64,000 bases of DNA from Sulfitobacter sabulilitoris (GCF_005887615.1 NZ_VANS01000001.1:855415-919414), one strand, 5' to 3'. Counted from the stretch's first letter, positions 1-9,226 are shown. The notes: generated by a model from the sequence alone, not told the origin. Numbers and translations are program-made.

Positions 1-20
1 CGCGTTTGCCTGCCGCCGGT

Positions 21-54
21 GGTGCCCGCACGGCCAATCGGGCACGCGGGCACC
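21..54. repeat. overlapping inverted repeats (alternative hairpins)
   Basis: The arm ggtgcccgc at 21-29 can pair with gcgggcacc at 46-54 (9 bp), or its core gtgcccg at 22-28 can pair with cgggcac at 39-45 (7 bp), so the two hairpins exclude each other. There is no clear U tract. It may be the end of a transcript belonging to a gene left of the window, or chance in GC-rich DNA. Confidence 0.3.
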
Positions 55-82
55 GTCGCCAGGCAGTTCGCGGCGATGCCCC

Positions 83-190
83 TTACAGCTTCAGCCCCTT
101 GTAGGGCGTCGAAAGCGCGTCGGAAAACCCCTTGAACACGGCGCGGACTGTATCCTTCCAAAAGGATATCGATGTGAAGATCTGTGACAT
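83..190 (-). CDS. possible 35-aa small protein
   Basis: This is a short reading frame starting MSQIFTSISFWKDTVRAV and ending YKGLKL. A GGAG sequence lies about 10 nt before the ATG, and the encoded peptide is amphipathic with basic residues. A longer in-frame extension to position 400 has no plausible composition, so the internal ATG is preferred. It lies downstream of tadC on the same strand with about 350 bp between. I do not recognise a family. It could be a small roseobacter-specific peptide or a chance frame. Confidence 0.35.
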   Translation of the reverse strand: MSQIFTSISFWKDTVRAVFKGFSDALSTPYKGLKL

Positions 191-537
191 TTCGGGGGCT
201 CCGTTGTGGCTAGGTGAATACAAGCTCTCGCTTGAAGGGCGAGGAAAGGCACCACGCTGCGATGATGCGGCGCGGTGAGTGTCAGGTAACGATTTTTCTT
301 GGATTTCACAGTTCGAGAACGACGCTTTCCGTCGTTTTGACGGCATACCGCCCTGCGGAGTTATCCCGTTGATTGAATGTGGCAATGTGCGGGTGTGCAT
401 CTCTGCCGGTCTGACCCGGACGACCGGTCAAGAATGCGGCCGCCGCACACAGCCACACGGGCCTTGACGTTGATTGGGACGGTTCGCGCGGCACGCCGGA
501 TATCGCAGCGCTTGCGGTCGTCGGGGCGTCGGCGCGT
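191..537. other. 347-bp gap downstream of tadC
   Basis: No convincing gene was found. Overlapping short frames on both strands have no family signature. tadD, which often follows tadC in Tad loci, is not here. A short inverted repeat (cgcgttc 533-539, gaacgcg 544-550) spans the tadC stop codon but has no U tract. Confidence 0.5.
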
Positions 538-1518
538 TCAGCCGAACGCGCTCATGTAGCGGATCACGATCGGGGCCAGCACCAGCGCGATCAGCGACGG
601 CAACATCAGCGCCGCGAGCACGGCCGACATCTGCACCGGCAGCTTGTTGGCCTTCTCCTGCGCCTTCATTTCCCGCGCGACGCGCATTTCCTCGGCATAG
701 ACGGTCAGCGCGTCCGACATCGAGGTGCCAAAGCGCGAGGATTGCATGACCACGTTCACGAAGGAGGTCATCTCGTCTATGGCGGTGCGCCGCGCCATCC
801 GCATCAGCGCGCGGTCGCGGTCGCGCCCGGCCTGGATCTCGCTCAGCAACACGATCATCTCCTCGGCGAGTTCGGGCGCCGCGCTCTGAATTTCAATCGC
901 CACCTTCAGCAGCGCCTGGTCAAAGCCCATGCCGGCCTCGACACCGACCTGCAGAAGGTCGAGCATGTTTGGAAAGGCTTCCTCGATGGCGAGCTTGCGT
1001 TTCGCGATCCGCGACTTCAGCCAATAGGCGGGCGCGAAGAATCCGATCCCGGTCAGCACGGCGATATGCTGGGCGATCTGCGGCGCGGAAAGCCCGCCGA
1101 GGTAACTGGCGAGGACCTCGGGCGCGTGCGGCGTGCGCGCGAACAAGAGCCCGCCGCACAAGAGCAGCGGCAGGCCCAGCCCGAAGCCAAGGCGGATGAT
1201 GTAGTATTTCGCAACCGCGTTGTGCCCCAGAAAACCCGCCCGGGCGAGCGCATTGGCCACCTGTCGGCGCTCATCCTCGTTCTGCGGGATCAACGCCGCG
1301 GCCAGCCCGCCGGGCGCCGGGCTGTCGCTCTCGACGCTGATCGACGTGACGGACACGCCCCGGCGGCGCGGCTCCATGCGCCGTGCGGCGATGGATTTCT
1401 CGGTAAAGGGCTTGAGGGCGCCAAACACCGCCAACAGCGTGCCGATGCCGATCGCGATGATCAGGGCGACCTCGCTCGACAGGGCCGACACGATCGTGTT
1501 CACCAGGGACAGGTTCAT
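538..1518 (-). CDS. tadC: Tad pilus inner-membrane platform protein TadC
   Basis: The 326-aa protein is one of the two GspF-type (type II secretion F domain) platform proteins of the Tad/Flp pilus machine. It sits in the inner membrane and works with TadB and the TadA ATPase to assemble Flp pilin. An N-terminal membrane segment (about 12-32) is followed by a pair near 105-160, the conserved cytoplasmic F domain (PNMLDLLQVGVEAGMGFDQA, then ERTAIDEM-like stretch) and a C-terminal hydrophobic pair ending IVIRYMSAFG. The ATG is preceded by GAGGAG and lies 10 bp after tadB, so it is the last tad gene of the operon seen here. Confidence 0.93.
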   Translation of the reverse strand: MNLSLVNTIVSALSSEVALIIAIGIGTLLAVFGALKPFTEKSIAARRMEPRRRGVSVTSISVESDSPAPGGLAAALIPQNEDERRQVANALARAGFLGHNAVAKYYIIRLGFGLGLPLLLCGGLLFARTPHAPEVLASYLGGLSAPQIAQHIAVLTGIGFFAPAYWLKSRIAKRKLAIEEAFPNMLDLLQVGVEAGMGFDQALLKVAIEIQSAAPELAEEMIVLLSEIQAGRDRDRALMRMARRTAIDEMTSFVNVVMQSSRFGTSMSDALTVYAEEMRVAREMKAQEKANKLPVQMSAVLAALMLPSLIALVLAPIVIRYMSAFG

Positions 1519-1528
1519 CGCAGGCTCC

Positions 1529-2566
1529 TCAGATCCGGAAGTTTACTAGGCGGAACAGGACGATGGCATTCAGGGCGACAGCGGCCCCGATGCAATACAT
1601 CACCGGCCAGAAATGCGGGTAATCCATGACCTCGCCGTAATAGGTCGGCGTCATGATCGTCATCATCGCGGCGATCGCCAGCGGCAGGGCAGACAGGATA
1701 TAGGCGGTCAGCCTGCCTTCGGAGGAGATCGCCTTGACCTTGCGGCGCAGCGCCATGCGGGCGCGGATAACCCGCGACAGCGTCGTCAGAACACGCGCCA
1801 GATCGCCGCCCGTCCCGGCCTGCATGTTGATCGCGATGGACAGATACTGCACGTCCTCCTCCTCGATCCGGCTGGCCATCTGTCGCATTGCCTCGGTCAG
1901 GTCCTCGCCATAGGCGACCTGATCGACCACAAGGCCGAATTCGGTACCCGCCGGGTCGGGCATTTCGTCCGCGACGCTTTGCAAGGTGGTGTTCAGCGGA
2001 TGCCCGACCCGCAGGCCGCGCGCCATCAGATCCAGCGCATCCGGCAATTGCCGGACCAGACGCGCCATGCGTTTCCTGTAGAGCGTACCAAGACCCACCA
2101 GCGGCACGATCAGGAAGAAGACCGCCGCGACGGCAAAGGCTAGCAAGGGCCGCGTCACCTGCGCCCCGGCCGCCGCCGAAATCACGAAGCCCGCGCCGCA
2201 GGCGGCGAGGAACAGCTCGGGTGGAATGATGAAGCCCGCCTTGCGCAATGCAAGCGGAAGATCCCCGACAAAGGGCAGATTGCCCATCCACCCCTTCCTC
2301 CGCGCCGGTTTCAACAGCGCGAGGATCTCTTCTCCGGATTTGCCCTGCGCGCGCATGTTGATCCGGCGGTTGACCGCCTCGATCCTGTTTTCGTCGCGCG
2401 CAAAGAACTGGCGCAGACCTTCGAAAGCCATCAACGCGCCCAGAAACACCACCGCGTACAGCGCAAACCGCCACGATCCCAGTTCCAGTTCAAGGTAACG
2501 GCCAAGGTCGGAATCGAAGAGTTGCGCGTTGATCGCGTCGCCGATGGCGTCGAAGACGCGGAACAT
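1529..2566 (-). CDS. tadB: Tad pilus inner-membrane platform protein TadB
   Basis: The 345-aa protein is a GspF-domain membrane protein, paralogue and partner of TadC. A hydrophobic segment near 33-50, a cytoplasmic region, a second membrane region near 115-150, the F domain (LPDALDLMARGLRVGHPLNT; GTGGDLARVLTTLSRVIRAR) and a C-terminal membrane pair can be read. The ATG at 2564-2566 shares one base with the tadA stop (TGATG), which indicates translational coupling. A GTG one codon upstream is an alternative start. The order tadA-tadB-tadC is the classic one. Confidence 0.94.
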   Translation of the reverse strand: MFRVFDAIGDAINAQLFDSDLGRYLELELGSWRFALYAVVFLGALMAFEGLRQFFARDENRIEAVNRRINMRAQGKSGEEILALLKPARRKGWMGNLPFVGDLPLALRKAGFIIPPELFLAACGAGFVISAAAGAQVTRPLLAFAVAAVFFLIVPLVGLGTLYRKRMARLVRQLPDALDLMARGLRVGHPLNTTLQSVADEMPDPAGTEFGLVVDQVAYGEDLTEAMRQMASRIEEEDVQYLSIAINMQAGTGGDLARVLTTLSRVIRARMALRRKVKAISSEGRLTAYILSALPLAIAAMMTIMTPTYYGEVMDYPHFWPVMYCIGAAVALNAIVLFRLVNFRI

Positions 2567-3960
2567 CACTTGCCCCCTTTGACGAATTGGATGGACGACA
2601 TATCGACGCCCGCGGCGATCAACGCCTCGGCGGACCTGGGCCGGATGCCTGTGGGCATGAATTCCCCAAGGATGCGTCCGTTTTCGTCCTTGCCTTGGCG
2701 CTTGTAGATGAAGATTTCCTGCATCGTGATCACGCCCCCCTCGATCCCGGTGATTTCGGACACCGACATGATGCGGCGGCTGCCATCGGACAGGCGCGAC
2801 AGTTGCACCACGAAATGCACCGCGGACGCGATGGTGGCGCGGATCGCGGCATGCGGCAGGTCGAGGCCGCCCATCTGAACCATCTGCTCCACCCGCGACA
2901 GCGCATCGCGTGGCGAATTCGCGTGCACCGTGGTCATCGATCCGTCGTGCCCGGTGTTCATCGCCTGCAACATGTCAAACGCTTCCGATCCGCGCACCTC
3001 GCCCACGATGATCCGGTCGGGGCGCATCCGCAGTGCGTTGCGCACCAGGTCGCGCTGGTGCACGGCGCCGGTTCCGTTTGGGCTCGCGGGGCGGGTTTCC
3101 ATGCGCAGCACGTGGTCTTGCTGAAGCTGCAGCTCGGCGGCGTCCTCGATGGTGACGATGCGTTCGCGCGGGCTGATATAGGACGACAGCGCGTTCAGCA
3201 TGGTGGTCTTGCCCGACCCGGTGCCACCGGAAATGAGGATATTCAGCCGGGCATCGACCAGCCCCTTGAGCAAGGTCGCGGCAGACTGGTTGAGCGCACC
3301 GCGATCGACAAGGGACGCCATCGTCAGCGGCACCTTTGAGAATTTGCGGATCGACAAGGACGGCCCATCCACCGCGCAGGGCCGCACCAGGGCGTTCACC
3401 CGGCTGCCGTCTTCGAGCCGCGCATCCACCCAAGGCTGGCTTTCGTCGATCCGGCGACCGATCCGGGTGACGATCTTGTCGATGATCCGCAACAGATGCC
3501 GCTCGTCGCGAAACCGGGTCTCGGCCTTCTCAAGAATGCCTTCGCGTTCGACATAGACCTTGTCATGGCCGTTCACGAGTATGTCGTTGATCGTCGGGTC
3601 GGCCAGCAGCGGCTCCAGCGGCCCCAGCCCGAGCACTTCGTGCATCAACTCGCCGACCAGCGTCTTGAGGTCCTCGCTGCGCAGCGCGCGGCCCTCTTCG
3701 CGCAGTCCCATCATCACCTGCTTGCCGATCTCGCCGCGCAGGGTCTCGTCCTCGATCTTGTCCAGAACCGCGAGGTTCAGCGAATCCAGCAGACGATTGT
3801 GCATCCGCGCCTTGAACTCGATGCGTTCGCTTTGCAGCGCCTGTTCTGCCGCGCGCTGGTCGGGCGTGTCTGCGCGGATGTCCGTGTTGTCCGCCACGAG
3901 CTTGATCACCTCGCTTGGCTCAGAGGGTTTGCCGGGGCGGCTTGCGAATTCCCGAAACAT
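2566..3960 (-). CDS. tadA: Tad pilus assembly ATPase TadA/CpaF
   Basis: The 464-aa protein is a VirB11/GspE-family secretion ATPase that powers Flp pilus assembly from the cytoplasmic face. The Walker A motif GGTGSGKTT is at about 245-253, the Walker B-like IIVGEVRG at 317-324, and a histidine box (TTVHANS) follows at about 343-349. The conserved CpaF region [20 protein letters not shown] starts near 110. The open frame extends upstream, but homology begins at [10 protein letters not shown], where GGAAAGG precedes the ATG. The gene follows cpaE after about 70 bp. Confidence 0.96.
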   Translation of the reverse strand: MFREFASRPGKPSEPSEVIKLVADNTDIRADTPDQRAAEQALQSERIEFKARMHNRLLDSLNLAVLDKIEDETLRGEIGKQVMMGLREEGRALRSEDLKTLVGELMHEVLGLGPLEPLLADPTINDILVNGHDKVYVEREGILEKAETRFRDERHLLRIIDKIVTRIGRRIDESQPWVDARLEDGSRVNALVRPCAVDGPSLSIRKFSKVPLTMASLVDRGALNQSAATLLKGLVDARLNILISGGTGSGKTTMLNALSSYISPRERIVTIEDAAELQLQQDHVLRMETRPASPNGTGAVHQRDLVRNALRMRPDRIIVGEVRGSEAFDMLQAMNTGHDGSMTTVHANSPRDALSRVEQMVQMGGLDLPHAAIRATIASAVHFVVQLSRLSDGSRRIMSVSEITGIEGGVITMQEIFIYKRQGKDENGRILGEFMPTGIRPRSAEALIAAGVDMSSIQFVKGGK

Positions 3961-4031
3961 AGTTGGAACCTTTCCGTGTTCGTGCCGTTGCGCCGGCATT
4001 GCGGCCTGCGCATGAGGAGAGTGACGTTTGC

Positions 4032-5234
4032 TCAGTGATGCGCCTGGCGCGGTGCCAGGGTCGTCGCGGTGGCGCGGCCGATGCCGCGGATCGCCCGTGC
4101 GATCCGGGATCGCGGTGCCACCTCGCCCAGCGGCTTGCCCCGGTCGAGCGCCTCGCGCGCGGCTTTGGGGTCGTCGGGAATCCAGTGGCTGAAGGGCAGC
4201 TGCAGCAACTCCGTCGCCGCCCTGTGATGCGACGCCGCGACAAGCGGCTTCTTCTCGTGCGAGGCGACCATTTCGATGCTCAGGCCGGGATGCTCCAGCA
4301 GATAGAAATCGATCAGCTTGCGCGCCGCGCGCACCGAAGGCACGGTGACGTCGGTGGCCAGAAGCAGCTTGTCGGCGCGCGACAACACCGGCTCTATCCA
4401 TTCCACCAGCGCGCGCGGCAGATCGACCACCACGTAGTCATGGGTCTTTCGAAGTTCGTCCAGAACCGCGCCGATCTGCTTGCTGGTCAGCGCATTCAGC
4501 GGGCCAAAGCGCGAGGGTGCGGTCAGCACCGACAGCCCGCCGGAGGTCTTCACGATCGCCTGTTCGATAAAGGCCGCGTCGGGGACAGTGCCCTCCATCG
4601 CCATCCGCCACATCGCGTCGGATTCCTCGACGTCCACCAGCGCCGCGATGGATCCGAACTGAAAATCAAGATCGACCAGCGCGACATCGTTGGTGACCTT
4701 CCGTTTCAGCAGGCCGCGGTCGCCCTGCAGCACATCCGCAAGGTTGACGGCGAGAGTGGAGGACCCGACCCCGCCGCGCGCCTGCGCCACGGCGATCACC
4801 TTGCCCAGCGTCGCCTGACCGGCCCAGACCGCCGGCAGCTTGGCCGACTGGCGCAGGCGCCAGCTTTCGATCTGGGGAATGATCTCGTCTGTCAGCGAGT
4901 CGCGCGGCAGCACGTCGTCGACCCCCGCCCGGCTGATCTGGCGCGCCTTGAACAGCGGCAGGTCCTGCCCCGCCAGCGCGATCAGCATGGATCCCGCGGC
5001 GCGCGCATCGCACATCTCGCGCGCAGCCGACAGCGACGCGGGATCGTCCTGATCCCAATCGAACAGGATGATGTCGTGATGAGACGCCAGCCGGGCCGCC
5101 GATCCGTTCAGGCCCACGACGCTGCTGCGTTCAGAGGTGACGCTGTAATCGGCCTGCGGCAGCGCGCTGCCCAGTGCCGTGTGAAAGCTTTCGTCTTTCG
5201 AGATCAAAAGCAGTGAGGTCAGCTTGGCACTCAT
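4032..5234 (-). CDS. cpaE: Tad pilus localisation ATPase CpaE/TadZ
   Basis: The 400-aa protein is a ParA/MinD-type P-loop protein that places the Tad machine, usually at a cell pole. An N-terminal atypical receiver-like domain (1-125) is followed by a MinD-like ATPase domain. The deviant Walker A is ARGGVGSST (152-160), which lacks both lysines of the KGGVGKT consensus, as in other CpaE/TadZ proteins. A Walker A' motif (NDVALVDLDFQFGS) follows near 190. It is 12 bp downstream of the pseudopilin genes and upstream of tadA. ATP hydrolysis may be weak given the missing lysines (inference). Confidence 0.94.
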   Translation of the reverse strand: MSAKLTSLLLISKDESFHTALGSALPQADYSVTSERSSVVGLNGSAARLASHHDIILFDWDQDDPASLSAAREMCDARAAGSMLIALAGQDLPLFKARQISRAGVDDVLPRDSLTDEIIPQIESWRLRQSAKLPAVWAGQATLGKVIAVAQARGGVGSSTLAVNLADVLQGDRGLLKRKVTNDVALVDLDFQFGSIAALVDVEESDAMWRMAMEGTVPDAAFIEQAIVKTSGGLSVLTAPSRFGPLNALTSKQIGAVLDELRKTHDYVVVDLPRALVEWIEPVLSRADKLLLATDVTVPSVRAARKLIDFYLLEHPGLSIEMVASHEKKPLVAASHHRAATELLQLPFSHWIPDDPKAAREALDRGKPLGEVAPRSRIARAIRGIGRATATTLAPRQAHH

Positions 5235-5246
5235 GTGTTGGTACTC

Positions 5247-5888
5247 CTAGTTCGGAAGGCCCGCCGCCAGGTCTTCACCCGGCAGCGAAACGCTCATTGC
5301 AGGAAGGGCAATACTGTTGGGCGACGTCGTGGCGAGTGTGTCGTCATTCGCCGCCATCGCCGCCAGACCGCCCAGTGGTGTGGCGAACTGAAACGCCAGA
5401 TCGACAAGTTCGGCCGTGACCATCGGGCTGTACGGGCCACCCAGAAACCCGATGCGTTCATCGAAGGAATAGCGCAGCCGCACATTGGCCGCGGTGGCCC
5501 CCGGCGGCATCAGCGGCGCGATCCGGTCCCAGATCTCCGCGCCGGCGGCGGTGGCGGTGTCGAGCAGGCAGCTCTGTTCGCCCGCGTCGGCACAGACGCC
5601 CCCGGTACGGCACAGCGTGCCGAATTTCGGCGCGACCTCGCCCGGGTTGGTGGACGACACTGAGATGACGGTCGGCACACCCGCACAGACAGGCGGACGC
5701 ACCGCGGCGGTGCGCGCCGCGATCGCGGTGGCCTTCTGGGCCATCGCCTCGATCCAGAACAGGCGGCCGTAATCCAGCAGCCCGAAGATCAGCAAAAGCA
5801 ACAGCGGCATCACCATCGCCATCTCGAGCAGGGTCGCCCCTTGCGTGTCATGCGCGAAACGCGCCAGCCTGTCCACGCGGCGGGTCAT
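5247..5888 (-). CDS. TadE-like minor pseudopilin (213 aa)
   Basis: The chosen start MTRRVDRLARF overlaps the previous stop (ATGA). The protein has the TadE hallmark of a short basic N-terminus, then GATLLEMAMVMPLLLLLIFG (about 18-37), the prepilin-like segment processed by a TadV/CpaA peptidase, and a periplasmic domain with several cysteines (PPVCAG, GTLCRTGGVCAD, EQSCLL). TadE-type proteins are minor pseudopilins needed for Flp pilus biogenesis. It is the third of three consecutive pseudopilin-type genes. Confidence 0.85.
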   Translation of the reverse strand: MTRRVDRLARFAHDTQGATLLEMAMVMPLLLLLIFGLLDYGRLFWIEAMAQKATAIAARTAAVRPPVCAGVPTVISVSSTNPGEVAPKFGTLCRTGGVCADAGEQSCLLDTATAAGAEIWDRIAPLMPPGATAANVRLRYSFDERIGFLGGPYSPMVTAELVDLAFQFATPLGGLAAMAANDDTLATTSPNSIALPAMSVSLPGEDLAAGLPN

Positions 5889-6376
5889 CGTCCGAACACC
5901 CTGCTTTGATCGAACACTTCGGTATCGAGCGGCCCCAGCGCGGTTCCGAACAGTCCTGTGACCCCGCCCCAGAGATAGTCGATCCTGATCTGCGCCCGCA
6001 CTTCGACAACGGCCGCCGGATCCACCCGGTATCCAGTCAGGCAGCGGTAGGAGGGCACGACATCGACAATGGTCGCGCCGGTTGGAAAGATCGAATTCCC
6101 CGTGATGCTTTGCGTGACGATATCCGTCACCAGCGTATCGAAGCCCGCGACGCTGCCGCCCGGGCACAGATCGTCGGGCGCGATGCGCGCGACCATGCGG
6201 GCGGCATCGCGCACGCCGGCGGCGGCCGATTGATAGGTCCACGCGATGCGTCCACCGTCGATCACCACCGCAAAGATCAACAGCAGCACCGGCGCGACCA
6301 TTCCGAATTCCGCCAACGCGGCGCCATCGCCCCCCCGGACGAAGCGCCGCGCCAGGTCAAGGCCGCGCCGGATCAT
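5885..6376 (-). CDS. TadE-like minor pseudopilin (163 aa)
   Basis: Starting at MIRRGLDLARRFVRG, the protein has the TadE/TadF-type segment GAALAEFGMVAPVLLLIFAV near residues 18-37, where Glu sits five residues after Gly as in processed pseudopilins, and then a periplasmic domain with a DDLCPGG/SYRCLTG cysteine pair. Both ends overlap neighbours by ATGA, so it is cotranslated with the TadG-like gene upstream and the second TadE-like gene downstream. The longer open frame to 6466 is not used because it would run far into the previous gene. Confidence 0.82.
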   Translation of the reverse strand: MIRRGLDLARRFVRGGDGAALAEFGMVAPVLLLIFAVVIDGGRIAWTYQSAAAGVRDAARMVARIAPDDLCPGGSVAGFDTLVTDIVTQSITGNSIFPTGATIVDVVPSYRCLTGYRVDPAAVVEVRAQIRIDYLWGGVTGLFGTALGPLDTEVFDQSRVFGR

Positions 6377-7878
6377 CGCACCAGCTCCACGACATCGTGA
6401 AACAGGCCGCCCAGCGTCGAGCCTCCCGCTCCGGAACCGCCGGCGCTGCCGATCACCTCGACCCACAGGTCAAAGACCGGGGGCGAGCTGGTGGAGTTGC
6501 CGACCGGGCTCAGAAGAAAGATCTTGAAGAATTCCTTGACCGGAACGTTGGTGGCCGCGCCGTTGATCGGGTTCGCCGAGCAATCGATACCGGCCGCGAT
6601 AAAGACGCGGCGGTCGGGGTCGGCCACGGTGGTCGAGGCGCATTGGCGGCGTCCGGTTTCGGATTTGCCGGCCAGGATCGGGGTGGCCGATCCTGCCCCG
6701 CCCGCAAGCGCGATTTCGCGCAGGTAGAGGGCGTAGCGGGTGCGCGCCGTGGTGTCGGGATCGGTCCCGTCGTGGTTCATCGCGACATAGGCGGCGCGCC
6801 CGGCGGTCCAGTTGCCGTCGCCCACGCGCCCGCCACCGAGGCTGCACCCGCTGGAAAAACAGTCGTCGGGGGGAAAGGGCATGGTATCTGGCGATGCCAC
6901 CGCGTTCTGGCCAAGGCACAGATTGCCTCCGCCGCCGTTGCCGCCGTTGCCTCCGCCGCCGCCACCGCCCGGGTTCAGCCCGGCAACGACATGCGGCCCC
7001 GGGCCGTATTCGGGCTGGTTGCGCTTGCCGTTCATGATACCCGAGAAGATGTCGAACCGCGTGTTGAAGATCGCGTTCTCGATCCCGACCTTCTGCCCCG
7101 GTTCGATATCGACGCCGCGTTGCGCAAAGCATTGGCTGATGTTGCCCGCCGCCGCGATCAGGCAGGCATCGAGGTTCACGCCGTTCAGCCCGCCGCAGGG
7201 ACCATTCGGATCGACCTTGAGCTTGGACGGATCGAGAAAGCCGAAGTCGCCGGGCCCCCAGGCCGCGCCCGCCCCGCCAGAGCGCAGCAGGATCGTGTCG
7301 CCCGCGTTGGCGTCGGCGGTGTAGTTGCTGCTGGGCAGGCAGAACATCAGCGGGGTGATGTCGCAGGCATATTGCGTGAAGCCGGCGATCGCGACCGCCC
7401 CCACCTGTTCGTTCGGCAATGCCGAGCCCAGCAGCCGCGACATCGCGCGCGCGAAGGGCAAAAAGACGGTGCGCGGTGTCGCCGTCACCTCGACGAGGCC
7501 CGCATCCGCGGGGATCGTGGTGACGAACCCGGACACGTCGGCGGTGTCGTCATTCGGCAGACCGTCGAGAAACCGCAGCGAATAATCGGTGGAGGCACCA
7601 AGATCCTGTCCGCCGTCGGCAAAGGTCTGGCGGTCGCGGATCATCGCCGCCGCCGCAGCCGTGGCCCGGGTGATCGCATCGTCCGCGCCGTCAAGCTCTC
7701 CGGCCGAGGCCAGCGCCACGTGATCGGCGTAAGATTGCAGATCGCCCTGGGTGGCGGCCAGCCGGCCCAGATCGAAGGTGATCGCGGCCATCGCGAAAAT
7801 GATCGCAAGACAGATCGAGACAAAAACCAGGATCCCGCCCTGCTCTTGCGTCTTGAACCGTTTGATCATCCCGCACAT
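6373..7878 (-). CDS. TadG-like pilus-assembly protein with poly-Gly stretch
   Basis: The 501-aa protein begins MCGMIKRFKTQEQGGILVFV, the N-terminal motif of putative Flp-pilus assembly TadE/G-like proteins (PF13400 type). It has one N-terminal membrane segment (about 14-38), and the rest is presumed periplasmic. AGGAG lies 7 nt before the ATG. The central part contains a glycine run (NPGGGGGGGNGGNGGGG, encoded near 6925-6980) flanked by cysteines (NLCLGQ, DDCFSSGCSLGG). TadG proteins act in anchoring or assembly of the pilus. No VWA domain is evident to me. Confidence 0.82.
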   Translation of the reverse strand: MCGMIKRFKTQEQGGILVFVSICLAIIFAMAAITFDLGRLAATQGDLQSYADHVALASAGELDGADDAITRATAAAAAMIRDRQTFADGGQDLGASTDYSLRFLDGLPNDDTADVSGFVTTIPADAGLVEVTATPRTVFLPFARAMSRLLGSALPNEQVGAVAIAGFTQYACDITPLMFCLPSSNYTADANAGDTILLRSGGAGAAWGPGDFGFLDPSKLKVDPNGPCGGLNGVNLDACLIAAAGNISQCFAQRGVDIEPGQKVGIENAIFNTRFDIFSGIMNGKRNQPEYGPGPHVVAGLNPGGGGGGGNGGNGGGGNLCLGQNAVASPDTMPFPPDDCFSSGCSLGGGRVGDGNWTAGRAAYVAMNHDGTDPDTTARTRYALYLREIALAGGAGSATPILAGKSETGRRQCASTTVADPDRRVFIAAGIDCSANPINGAATNVPVKEFFKIFLLSPVGNSTSSPPVFDLWVEVIGSAGGSGAGGSTLGGLFHDVVELVR

Positions 7879-7905
7879 TTCATTGCTCCTGTCCCTGCGG
7901 CGCGC

Positions 7906-8700
7906 TCAGCGAACCTGGACTTCCTCTACACTGGTTGCCGCGCGCCGGACCCGGATCACCGGGCGCGGCGTGTCATCGGGCACGGGCGAGCGTTCGACCA
8001 TGATGTCGGTCAGGCGCACGGCGGCCAATGGCTTGTCCTCCAGGGTGTCGAGCGAGCGCAGCGACAGGCTGAGCTTGCCGGCCTGTTGCGCCAGCGCCAG
8101 TTTCTGTCCCTGCTCGGGCGTCACCTCGACCGTCACGGTGCGCGCAATGCCAGGTTGGTCGACCTGTTCGTCCGAGGTCTGATCGACACCGACGATACGA
8201 ATATTTTGCAGCACGGTGACCGCGCTGAGGTTTTCGCCGCGACCCTGTGTCAGCAGCACATCCACGAAATCGCCCGGTGTCACGAAGCCGCCAACGCCGC
8301 TTCCCGCATCCACGTTGATCGCCATGGCGCGGTTGTTTTCGCCCAGCGTTTGAACGATGGTCACCTTCTCGCCATATCCCGACACTTTCGACACAAGCAA
8401 AAGCTCGCCCTGCGCCAGCGCCCGCTTGGCCCGGCGCGGCTCTCCTCCGGCGCGCGGCAGCAGGGTCTCGAATTCCGTGAAGACCCCCTTGGGGACCGAC
8501 TCCGACGGCCATCTGATCGACGTCAGCATGTGACTTTCGATGGCCGATCCAAAGGGAATGTCCTCGGCCGCGGCGACGACTTCGACGATTCCCGACGTGG
8601 TCGCGTCTGAGGTGGTCTCAAGCTGTGTGCGCGCGATGAACACGGCGCCACCCGCCACACCAAGGCCGACCAACGTCATCAAAAGGGATCCTACTCGCAT
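7906..8700 (-). CDS. cpaB: Flp pilus assembly protein CpaB/RcpC
   Basis: The 264-aa periplasmic protein with an N-terminal anchor (MRVGSLLMTLVGLGVAGGAV) has an SAF-type domain (VVAAAEDIPFGSAIESHMLT, about 40-60) and the CpaB core (NNRAMAINVDAGSGVGGFVT, GDFVDVLLTQ). CpaB/RcpC supports the secretin and Flp pili. The start was chosen at MRVGS because GGAAGGA precedes it, although the frame is open further upstream. It normally neighbours the cpaC/rcpA secretin gene, which is absent here. It lies 166 bp after flp, with a hairpin in the gap. Confidence 0.92.
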   Translation of the reverse strand: MRVGSLLMTLVGLGVAGGAVFIARTQLETTSDATTSGIVEVVAAAEDIPFGSAIESHMLTSIRWPSESVPKGVFTEFETLLPRAGGEPRRAKRALAQGELLLVSKVSGYGEKVTIVQTLGENNRAMAINVDAGSGVGGFVTPGDFVDVLLTQGRGENLSAVTVLQNIRIVGVDQTSDEQVDQPGIARTVTVEVTPEQGQKLALAQQAGKLSLSLRSLDTLEDKPLAAVRLTDIMVERSPVPDDTPRPVIRVRRAATSVEEVQVR

Positions 8701-8725
8701 CGTCCATCCTTCCGTGAAATCCCCC

Positions 8726-8760
8726 AAAGGATCGCCCCGCACCATCGCGGCCGGTCCTTT
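8726..8760 (-). terminator. imperfect hairpin between flp and cpaB
   Basis: The arms aaagga (8726-8731) and tccttt (8755-8760) enclose a GC-rich partly paired region. Placed right after the pilin gene, it could stop or stabilise transcripts so that pilin is made in excess over the machinery. There is no long U run, so it is not a canonical terminator. Confidence 0.3.
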
Positions 8761-8866
8761 GGAGGGGTATGACGCCGCGCCGGCGATGCGGCATGGCGTG
8801 GTGTCCTGGCTCTGTGCGCGTGAGGCATGGCACGGCCATGTCCCTGCGCGGCACGCCGGGCGCGTT

Positions 8867-9046
8867 TTAGCGCGTGGCCGCTGTGTTGGCGTCCGTGAAG
8901 TTGGTGTTCGTGGTGCCCGCGAGGCCGGTCAGAAGCGCACCGCCCACGGTGATCGCCACGAAAAGGGCGATGCCGTATTCGACCAGCGTCGCGCCGCTTT
9001 CGGATTTGCGGAAGTGAATGAAAAATTTCCGGATAACCTTGGTCAT
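8867..9046 (-). CDS. flp: Flp-type IVb pilin
   Basis: The 59-aa prepilin reads MTKVIRKFFIHFRKSESG and then ATLVEYGIALFVAITVGG. Gly18 followed by Glu at +5 and Tyr at +6 is the Flp cleavage pattern for a TadV/CpaA-type prepilin peptidase. The mature peptide would be about 41 residues, hydrophobic at the N-terminus and ending DANTAATR. TGGAGAC lies about 8 nt before the ATG. It is the first gene of the tad cluster and the major pilus subunit, and its upstream region carries a CtrA-like box. It is short enough to be missed by a 60-codon cutoff. Confidence 0.93.
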   Translation of the reverse strand: MTKVIRKFFIHFRKSESGATLVEYGIALFVAITVGGALLTGLAGTTNTNFTDANTAATR

Positions 9047-9226
9047 GTGTTTGTCTCCATACGTTTGGGATCAAGTGTGAGACCACTCGTCAAACCTGAG
9101 CGGTGTTGCCGCCGAAAGGACCCCCCTCCGACGTCATCCACGATAAGGAAGAGGTCAGCAGCGCGCGTCACCTCAAACGCCCGAGAACTCGCCCAGGGCT
9201 TGATCTGGCCGGCATTATTTATCGCA

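Noticed and set aside
533-550. terminator at the end of tadC
   Set aside because: The small inverted repeat overlaps the coding end and has no U tract, so it was not called.
6397-8610. 737-codon plus-strand frame across the tad genes
   Set aside because: It is antisense to the TadG-like and cpaB genes, which carry recognisable family motifs.
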